NCBI GenBank assembly: GCA_018262385.1
Contig: JAGSPQ010000101.1
Coordinates: 1 to 8,393 of the forward strand
Direction: 5' to 3'
From: Myxococcaceae bacterium
GTDB taxonomy: Bacteria; Myxococcota; Myxococcia; Myxococcales; Myxococcaceae
DNA: 8,393 nucleotides
Shown here: positions 1 through 5,079 of the stretch, piece after piece
Position numbering within the stretch: the stretch's first letter is position 1
Layout of the letters: every line of letters begins with the position of its first letter
Position numbers and translations under genes: made by a program
The notes under the pieces: generated by a model
The model's input: the letters and a program-made list of their open reading frames with translations, nothing else
Database searches by the model: none
Told to the model about the DNA's origin: nothing

Positions 1-3000
1 GGACCCGGAAGACAAGCCCGCCGCCAAAGGTCAGCACGACCTCTCGGCGCTGCGCGTCTTCACCAAGGTCATCCTCTACGTGAAGGACAACTACGTCGAT
101 CCCAAGCGGGTGAAGCCGAAGGAGATGATGGTCTCCGCGCTCGAGTACGTCGAGAAGACGGTGCCCGACGTGATGGTCGACGGCAGCGCCGAGAGCGGGG
201 TGATGAAGCTCAACGTCAACGGCAAGCTCAAGCAGTTCGACATCAGCCACGTCGACTCGCTGTGGAAGATGAGCTTCACCTTGAAGGACGTCTTCGAGTT
301 CATCGCGAAGAACATGCGCCCGGTCGAGGACACCCGCGAGATCGAGTACGCCGCGGTGAACGGGATGCTGCAGACGCTCGACCCGCACTCGGTGCTGCTG
401 CGGCCCGAGCTGTACCGCGAGATGAAGCTCACCACCAAGGGTGAGTTCGGCGGCCTGGGCTTCGTGATCCAGATGAAGGAAGGCAACCTGACGGTGGTCA
501 AGGTGCTGCCGAAGACGCCCGCCTTCCGCGCCGGAATCAAGAAGGACGATCAGATCAAGAAGATCGGCGACGAGTCGACGGTGAACATGGATCTGAACGA
601 GGCGGTCTCGAAGCTTCGCGGCCCGGTCGACTCGAAGGTCACCATCACCATCGAGCGCAAGGCGTGGGAACGCCCGACCCCGATGACCCTCACCCGCGCG
701 ATGATCAACATCGAGTCGGTGCAGTCGAAGCTGCTGTCCCAGAACGTCGGCTACGTGCGGCTGAAGAACTTCCAGGGCAACACCACCCGCCACCTGCAGC
801 AGGCGCTGGGCGAGCTCGACGCGAGCGCCCGCGAGAAGGGCAGCCCGGGCGGCATCCGCGGCCTGGTGCTCGACATGCGCGGCAACCCCGGCGGGCTGCT
901 CGACCAGGCGATCCAGGTCAGCGACCTGTTCGTCTCGCAGGGGACGATCGTCGCCACGGTCGGCTTCTCCGACAAGCTGCGCGAAGAGAAGAAGGCCCAC
1001 GCCGACGAGGGCGACGACGTCTACCCGATCGCGGTGCTCCTCAACGCCGGCAGCGCCTCGGCTTCCGAGATCGTCGCCGGCGCGCTGAAGAACCTGAACC
1101 GCGCGGTGATCATCGGCCGCCAGTCGTTCGGCAAGGGCAGCGTCCAGGTCCTCTACGACTTCCCCGACGACAGCGCGCTCAAGCTCACCATCGCCAAGTA
1201 CCTCACCCCCGGCGATGTCTCGATTCAGGAAGTGGGCATCACGCCCGACATCGAGCTCATCCCCACCCGGGTGACCAAGGATCGCCTCGACGTGTTCGCG
1301 CCCCGCAAGACGCTGGGCGAGGCGGACCTCGAGCACCACTTCAGCAACAGCAGCAAGGCCGAGGCGGTGAAGAAGCGCGAGGATCTGATCCTGCGCGAGA
1401 AGCCGTCGGAGTCGCTGAAGTACCTGAAGGACGAGCCGAAGGAGAAGGTCGCCGAGGCGGCCAAGCCGCCCTCCCCCGCCCACCCGAAGGACCCGAAGCT
1501 GAAGGGGAAGGACAAGCCGACCGACCCCCCGGAGGTTCCGGCCACCGCGGCCGAGGAGCTCGACGATCAGCTCGACGCCGAGTCGCAGGACGAAGTGAAG
1601 GAAGACTTCGAGGTCTCGTTCGCGCGCGACTTCGTGATCGCCGCGCCGTTCGTGCGCCGCGACAAGATGCTCGAGGCCGGCAAGGGCTTCATCACCGAGA
1701 AGCGCCAGATGGAGGAGGCCCGCATCGCCACCGCGATCACCGCCCTCGGCATCGACTGGACCCCCGGCGAGACGCCGAAGAACGTGCAGCTGACCGGGAC
1801 GATCAAGCCCGGCATCGACCGCAAGATCGCCGCGGGCGAGACGGTGCAGGTCGAGGTGACCGCCGAGAACCGCGGCACCGAGCCGCTGCGCCGGGTGCGC
1901 GCGTGGACCGAGAGCGACAACGGCTTCCTCGACAAGCGCGAGTTCCTCTTCGGCATGCTCAAGCCGGGCGAGAAGAAGAGCTGGAGCGTTCAGGTCAAGC
2001 TGCCCAAGGACCTCACTTCCCGCCGCGATGGAGTGACGTTGAAGTTCCAGGACGACAGCGGCCTGCTGCCCGAGACGGTGCTGGGCGAGCTGTCGTTCAC
2101 CGAGCTGCCCCGCCCGGCCTTCTCGTTCAACTACCAGGTGATCGACGACTGCGCGGCCTGCAACGGCGACGGCAACATCCAGCGGGGCGAAGAGATCACC
2201 TTGCTGCTCGACGTCACCAACACCGGCACCGGCAAGGCGCTCGACACCTTCACCAGCATCAAGAACGCGTCGGATCAGAACGTCTTCATCGAGAAGGGCC
2301 GCTTCAAGCTGGGCGAGCTGGCCCCGGGCGAGACCAAGACCGCGAAGTTCAACCTCCAGGTGAAGAAGGCCTACGTCGGCACCGAGTTCGGGCTGCGGAT
2401 GGCGATCATCGACGAGCCGCTCGAAGAGTTCACCGCCGACAAGCTCTCGATTCCGATCGAGGCCGAGGGCTCGCCGGCGGTGGCGTTCGAGGCCCGCAAG
2501 GGCACGGTGAAGCTCAACGAGAAGGCCGAGCTGCTGGCCAGCGCGGACGCCAACGCGCGCGTCCTCGCCCGGCTGCCCAGGGGAGCGCTGGTCAACGAGC
2601 TGGCCCGCGGCAGCGCCGTCTCGCGGGTGGAATGGGAGAAAGACCGCTTCGCCTTCGTTCGCCTCGCCGACCTGCGCGACGCCAAGGGCACCAAGGCGAC
2701 CCCGGTGAAGGAACCGACCTTCATCGCGATGCGAAACCCGCCCGACATCTCGCTCTCGGTCGACCCCTCGCAAGGTGGGGTGGTGGCCGACACCGACCGC
2801 TTCACCCTCTCGGGGGTGGTGACCGACCCCGCGCTGCTCGACGTGTACGTGCTGGTGAACGATCAGAAGGTCTACTTCCGCAGCCGCGAGTCGGGCGACG
2901 ATCCGCGCCTGAAGTTCACCACCGACTTCGCGCTGCGCGAGGGCAACAACCTCGTCACCGTGGTGGCGCGCGAGAGCCAGGACTTCGCCAGCCGCAAGAC

Positions 3001-3076
3001 GGTGGTGATTCGTAGGCGGCCCGCCGCGGTCGCGCAGAAGGTCTCACCCACGGCTCCGCTGAAGGCCAAGCCGTAG
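1..3076 (+). CDS. S41 C-terminal processing protease with a long multidomain tail (5' partial)
   Basis: The frame is open to the left edge. The upstream codons from base 2 read like the usual family N-terminus (LRVFTKVILY before VKDNYVDP), so the GTG at 80 is an internal Val and the true start and signal peptide lie outside. At least 1024 residues are visible, against about 400-700 for usual CtpA/Prc proteins. Counting the codon at 80 as residue 1: N-terminal helical cap to about 115; PDZ domain about 118-195 (GGLGF at 124-128); S41 protease about 205-395. The catalytic pair is Ser327 in GSASASE (bases 1058-1060) and Lys352 in SFGKGS (1133-1135), 25 residues apart as in the plant D1 protease. 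A Lys/Glu/Pro-rich linker covers about 425-510. Two related beta-sandwich repeats follow (about 565-675, 682-795), then an SH3-like module (about 800-868) and an Ig-like module (about 887-980). From the family, it should cut C-terminal tails of envelope proteins in the periplasm. Specific substrates cannot be read here. Confidence 0.93.
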   Translation, partial: DPEDKPAAKGQHDLSALRVFTKVILYVKDNYVDPKRVKPKEMMVSALEYVEKTVPDVMVDGSAESGVMKLNVNGKLKQFDISHVDSLWKMSFTLKDVFEFIAKNMRPVEDTREIEYAAVNGMLQTLDPHSVLLRPELYREMKLTTKGEFGGLGFVIQMKEGNLTVVKVLPKTPAFRAGIKKDDQIKKIGDESTVNMDLNEAVSKLRGPVDSKVTITIERKAWERPTPMTLTRAMINIESVQSKLLSQNVGYVRLKNFQGNTTRHLQQALGELDASAREKGSPGGIRGLVLDMRGNPGGLLDQAIQVSDLFVSQGTIVATVGFSDKLREEKKAHADEGDDVYPIAVLLNAGSASASEIVAGALKNLNRAVIIGRQSFGKGSVQVLYDFPDDSALKLTIAKYLTPGDVSIQEVGITPDIELIPTRVTKDRLDVFAPRKTLGEADLEHHFSNSSKAEAVKKREDLILREKPSESLKYLKDEPKEKVAEAAKPPSPAHPKDPKLKGKDKPTDPPEVPATAAEELDDQLDAESQDEVKEDFEVSFARDFVIAAPFVRRDKMLEAGKGFITEKRQMEEARIATAITALGIDWTPGETPKNVQLTGTIKPGIDRKIAAGETVQVEVTAENRGTEPLRRVRAWTESDNGFLDKREFLFGMLKPGEKKSWSVQVKLPKDLTSRRDGVTLKFQDDSGLLPETVLGELSFTELPRPAFSFNYQVIDDCAACNGDGNIQRGEEITLLLDVTNTGTGKALDTFTSIKNASDQNVFIEKGRFKLGELAPGETKTAKFNLQVKKAYVGTEFGLRMAIIDEPLEEFTADKLSIPIEAEGSPAVAFEARKGTVKLNEKAELLASADANARVLARLPRGALVNELARGSAVSRVEWEKDRFAFVRLADLRDAKGTKATPVKEPTFIAMRNPPDISLSVDPSQGGVVADTDRFTLSGVVTDPALLDVYVLVNDQKVYFRSRESGDDPRLKFTTDFALREGNNLVTVVARESQDFASRKTVVIRRRPAAVAQKVSPTAPLKAKP

Positions 3077-3081
3077 ATTAA

Positions 3082-3110
3082 TTGATCGGCCCGGGCCCGA
3101 CGGATAGCGT
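3082..3110 (+). promoter_or_regulatory. Possible promoter giving a leaderless or near-leaderless mRNA for the barrel gene
   Basis: In the short gap after the protease, TTGATC (3082-3087) matches four of six bases of a sigma70 -35 box. After a 17-base spacer, TAGCGT (3105-3110) matches the first, second and last positions of a -10 box. Only eight bases separate this hexamer from the ATG at 3119, so transcription would begin at or next to the start codon. This would fit the absence of any Shine-Dalgarno sequence there. The match is partial and the region is short, so chance is a real alternative. Confidence 0.27.
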
Positions 3111-3116
3111 CGGCCC
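3093..3116 (+). repeat. GC-rich hairpin directly upstream of the barrel start codon
   Basis: Bases 3097-3101 (CCGAC) pair with 3109-3113 (GTCGG) around a seven-base loop. With C3096 bulged, 3093-3095 (GGG) pair with 3114-3116 (CCC). No T run follows, so it is not a standard intrinsic terminator. It ends two bases before the ATG at 3119 and occupies the place where a ribosome binding site would sit. It could slow readthrough from the protease gene, control translation on readthrough mRNA, or be incidental in GC-rich DNA. Confidence 0.4.
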
Positions 3117-3118
3117 CT

Positions 3119-4042
3119 ATGGGCGGACTTCGAATCCTCGCGAGCATCGGCTGTCTGTTGCTCGCCCCGGCGGCGCTCGCCGACCCCTACGACTTCCGGA
3201 TTTCGGATCTGGGCAACCCGCTGCTCGGCGGCTTCAACTACCAGCCGGCGGCCGACGCGAACTTCCGGGTCTTTGCCCGGCAGCTCGGCGCGGCGCTGAC
3301 CTCGGTCAACCTCTCTCCGCCCGAGACCCTCGGCCACTCCGGCTTCGCCTTCTCGGCCGAGCTGTCGGTCGTCAACTTCGGAAACCAGGCGTTCAAGCTG
3401 CCCACCGAGGACAAGAACTTCCAGGGGATGATGCTGATCCCCTCGATGCACGTCCGCAAAGGGCTCCCCTTCTCCTTCGAGCTGGGCGCCCGCGGGGCCT
3501 GGCTCGAGAAGAGCCGGATGGGCGCCGGCACGCTCGAGCTGAAGTGGGCGGTCAACGAGGGCTTCACCTACCTCCCCGACATCGCCGTGCGCGGCAACAT
3601 CACCAAGCTCCTCAACAGCCGCGACTTCGACGTCACCGCCGGAGGGTTCGACCTCGGGGTCGGCAAGCAGTTCGCGATCGGCGGAATGGTGACCCTCACC
3701 CCCTACATCGGCTGGAACCTGGTCTTCGTCGGGGCCTCGACCGGCAACGTCGACTTCCACCCCGGCCGGACCCTCGCCGAGTCCGATCGGCCCTCGAGCA
3801 ACCCGAACGAGCAGTTCCGCGACATCTACGTGTTCGACAACCTGCAGGCGATCGACAACTCCCACCACCGCTTCTACGGCGGGTTCCGCTTCATCGGCGG
3901 AGTGCTGATGATCGGGGTCGAGTTCTCGTACGCGCTGATCGGCAAGTTCGCCGACAAGCCCGTCGCCCGGGGCGGCACCGGCCTCCAGGTCGAAGTGCCT
4001 TCGGTGTGGGCCCTGAACGCGACCATCGGCCTCGATTTCTAG
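3119..4042 (+). CDS. Putative outer-membrane beta-barrel protein, unknown function
   Basis: The 307-residue product begins with a signal peptide of about 21 residues: a short basic start (MGGLR), a hydrophobic core, and a likely cut after ALA before DPYDF. Cys12 is not in a lipobox context. The mature protein has many short strands rich in Gly and aromatic residues, and it ends in IGLDF. The last residues alternate hydrophobic and polar (Leu299, Ala301, Ile303, Leu305, Phe307), with a terminal Phe. This is the signature recognised by the BAM machinery in outer-membrane barrels. I do not recognise a named family. The strand content would suit a barrel of roughly 10-14 strands, which is an estimate. 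The start is the first ATG, and the signal peptide begins right at it. There is no Shine-Dalgarno sequence; a hairpin and a possible promoter lie immediately upstream. It is 42 bases after the protease and could be read from that gene or from its own promoter. Its stop overlaps the stop of the convergent gene. Confidence 0.85.
   Translation: MGGLRILASIGCLLLAPAALADPYDFRISDLGNPLLGGFNYQPAADANFRVFARQLGAALTSVNLSPPETLGHSGFAFSAELSVVNFGNQAFKLPTEDKNFQGMMLIPSMHVRKGLPFSFELGARGAWLEKSRMGAGTLELKWAVNEGFTYLPDIAVRGNITKLLNSRDFDVTAGGFDLGVGKQFAIGGMVTLTPYIGWNLVFVGASTGNVDFHPGRTLAESDRPSSNPNEQFRDIYVFDNLQAIDNSHHRFYGGFRFIGGVLMIGVEFSYALIGKFADKPVARGGTGLQVEVPSVWALNATIGLDF
4039..4042. other. Interlocked stop codons (CTAG) of two convergent genes
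   Basis: The palindrome CTAG holds both stops: TAG at 4040-4042 ends the + strand barrel gene, and TAG read on the minus strand (4041-4039) ends the phosphodiesterase gene. The two coding regions therefore overlap by four bases with no intergenic DNA. Any transcription stop must lie inside one of the coding regions. Confidence 0.95.
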
Positions 4043-4770
4043 GGCGCCCTCGAGCGCTCGAGGCCTGCGCGCAGCGCGCCCGGGCGGTTGGTGATCACCA
4101 GGTCCACCCCCATTCGCTGAAGCGACCTCGCGAGCGCCGGGTCGTCCACCGTCCAGGTCGCGACCTTCAGCCTTCGCGCGTGCCAGAACTCGACCCGGGC
4201 CGGCGTGCACTGCGAGTGATGGGGGTGAACGGTGTCGTGCCCCGCCAGCGGCTGCCACAGCCAGGCCTGGTGGAACCAACCGCGATCGGGGTCGATCAGC
4301 AGCCCCCGCTTCACCTCGGGAAACGCGCGGGCCAGGCGCACCAGGCACAGCGGGTTGAAGCTCGACACCAACACCCGCTCGCCCTCGTCGCGGCGCTCGA
4401 GCAGGCGCCCGACCTCCACCGACAAGCCCCGATCGTCGGCCCCGTCGCACTTCAGCTCGACGTTGACCAGGAACCCGGCAGGCAGCGCCTCGAGCACCTC
4501 CTCCAACAGCGGAATGCGCGCCGGGCGAAACCCGAGGGCGGATCCGACGTCGGCCTGCTTCAGCTTCCACCAGGGTGTGCGCGCGACTACCCACCGCTTC
4601 CTCGCCAGCCGGCTCAGCTCCTCGTCATGGCAGACGACCAGCTCCCCCGAGGCGCAGCGCATCACGTCCAGCTCTACCCCGTCGGCCCCCTGCGCCACCG
4701 CGGCGGCGAAGGCTTCCCGCGTGTTCTCGGGGAAGTCTGCGCTCGCTCCCCGGTGGCCGAGAATCAACAT
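4039..4770 (-). CDS. Glycerophosphodiester phosphodiesterase (GDPD/UgpQ-like)
   Basis: The 243-residue protein belongs to the family that hydrolyses glycerophosphodiesters to glycerol-3-phosphate and an alcohol, recycling phospholipid head groups. Its TIM-barrel signature is complete: HRGAS at 6-10 with the catalytic His6 and Arg7, PENT at 14-17, the metal-binding Glu33 and Asp35 in GVELDV, the second catalytic His48 in CHDEE, Glu105 and Lys107 on the next strands (NVELK), and a closing WTVDD (206-210) and GVDLVITNRP (221-230). Length is close to that of E. coli UgpQ (about 247). No signal peptide is visible, so it is probably cytoplasmic. The ATG at 4768-4770 fits the family, which typically begins a few residues before HRG. 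A weak GAAGG lies one base before the ATG, unusually close for a Shine-Dalgarno site. The gene is divergent from the TatA gene and convergent with the barrel gene. No glycerol-phosphate transport genes are nearby. The head-group preference is unknown. Confidence 0.93.
   Translation of the reverse strand: MLILGHRGASADFPENTREAFAAAVAQGADGVELDVMRCASGELVVCHDEELSRLARKRWVVARTPWWKLKQADVGSALGFRPARIPLLEEVLEALPAGFLVNVELKCDGADDRGLSVEVGRLLERRDEGERVLVSSFNPLCLVRLARAFPEVKRGLLIDPDRGWFHQAWLWQPLAGHDTVHPHHSQCTPARVEFWHARRLKVATWTVDDPALARSLQRMGVDLVITNRPGALRAGLERSRAP
4042..4081. repeat. Nested palindromes at the 3' end of two convergent genes, possible bidirectional terminator
   Basis: Starting at the last base of the + strand stop codon, GGGCGC (4042-4047) is complementary to GCGCCC (4076-4081). 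Between these arms sit two perfect palindromes: CCTCGAGCGCTCGAGG (4048-4063) and CTGCGCGCAG (4065-4074). Together they can form a three-way junction with one six-base-pair outer stem and two inner hairpins, on either strand. The segment is also coding DNA for the C-terminus of the phosphodiesterase (GLERSRAP). There is no T run on either side, so intrinsic termination is an inference; slowing of converging polymerases or 3' end protection are alternatives. Confidence 0.5.
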
Positions 4771-4777
4771 GCCTTCG

Positions 4778-4804
4778 TTTGTCGCGCAGCGGGACCCACG
4801 TCAA
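4778..4804 (-). promoter_or_regulatory. Possible promoter for the phosphodiesterase gene
   Basis: On the minus strand TTGACG (4804-4799) matches five of six bases of a -35 box. GACAAA (4783-4778) is a weak -10 candidate (three of six) after a short 15-base spacer. It would start transcription only a few bases before the ATG at 4770. The -35 match is good but the -10 is poor, so this is tentative. The 81-base gap (4771-4851) must also hold the control region of the divergent TatA gene; I see no convincing + strand promoter there. Confidence 0.22.
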
Positions 4805-4851
4805 GGACCTCTGCCGTTGCGCCAGGCGGCGGTTTGTGACTTCGTGTCGCC

Positions 4852-5079
4852 ATGAACATCGGCTACGGCGAGTTGGTGATGCTCGCTGTGATCATCCTGA
4901 TCATCTTCTCCGCGTCGCGAATGGGCTCCCTCGGCAACGCGATCGGCAAGTTCGTCTACTCGTTCAAGAAGGCGTCGAAGGGCGACGACTTCATCGAGGT
5001 GAAGCCGAGCTCGAAGCTGCACGGGAACAACGCGCCGATCGAAGACGCCCACGTGATCGACGAGAACAAGCGCACCTAG
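4852..5079 (+). CDS. tatA: TatA/TatE-like twin-arginine translocase subunit
   Basis: The 75-residue protein has the TatA layout: a short N-terminus outside, one membrane helix (about residues 6-20, with Glu7 at the usual polar position near its start), a hinge, an amphipathic helix (about 22-43) and a charged tail. RMGSLGNAIG resembles KLGSIGSDLG of E. coli TatA, and SFKKASKGDD matches the conserved FKKA segment (Phe38). TatA oligomers form the passage for folded proteins carrying twin-arginine signals, working with TatB and TatC. The length suits TatA/E rather than the longer TatB. An oddity is Ser20 in place of the strongly conserved Gly of the FG hinge pair. The ATG at 4852 is the only start, since an in-frame stop lies at 4837-4839, and no Shine-Dalgarno sequence precedes it. 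No tatB or tatC is present in the window, so this is a stand-alone copy. Its stop interlocks with that of the convergent methyltransferase gene. Confidence 0.88.
   Translation: MNIGYGELVMLAVIILIIFSASRMGSLGNAIGKFVYSFKKASKGDDFIEVKPSSKLHGNNAPIEDAHVIDENKRT
5076..5079. other. Second interlocked CTAG stop pair between convergent genes
   Basis: CTAG again carries both stops: TAG at 5077-5079 ends tatA on the + strand, and TAG read from 5078 to 5076 on the minus strand ends the methyltransferase-TPR gene. The arrangement is the same as at 4039-4042. There is no intergenic DNA. Confidence 0.95.

Noticed and set aside
80..82. GTG at 80 as the start of the protease
   Set aside because: The frame is open further upstream and encodes typical S41 N-terminal sequence running straight into this Val, so it is internal.
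664..3015. 783-codon open frame on the + strand inside the protease gene
   Set aside because: It is Arg/Gly/Pro-rich with no family motif. It is an alternate-frame by-product of GC-saturated third positions over a clear S41 gene.
3044..4594. 516-codon minus-strand open frame opposite the barrel and part of the phosphodiesterase
   Set aside because: The phosphodiesterase catalytic motifs are in another frame, and the opposing barrel gene has a signal peptide and a C-terminal barrel signal.
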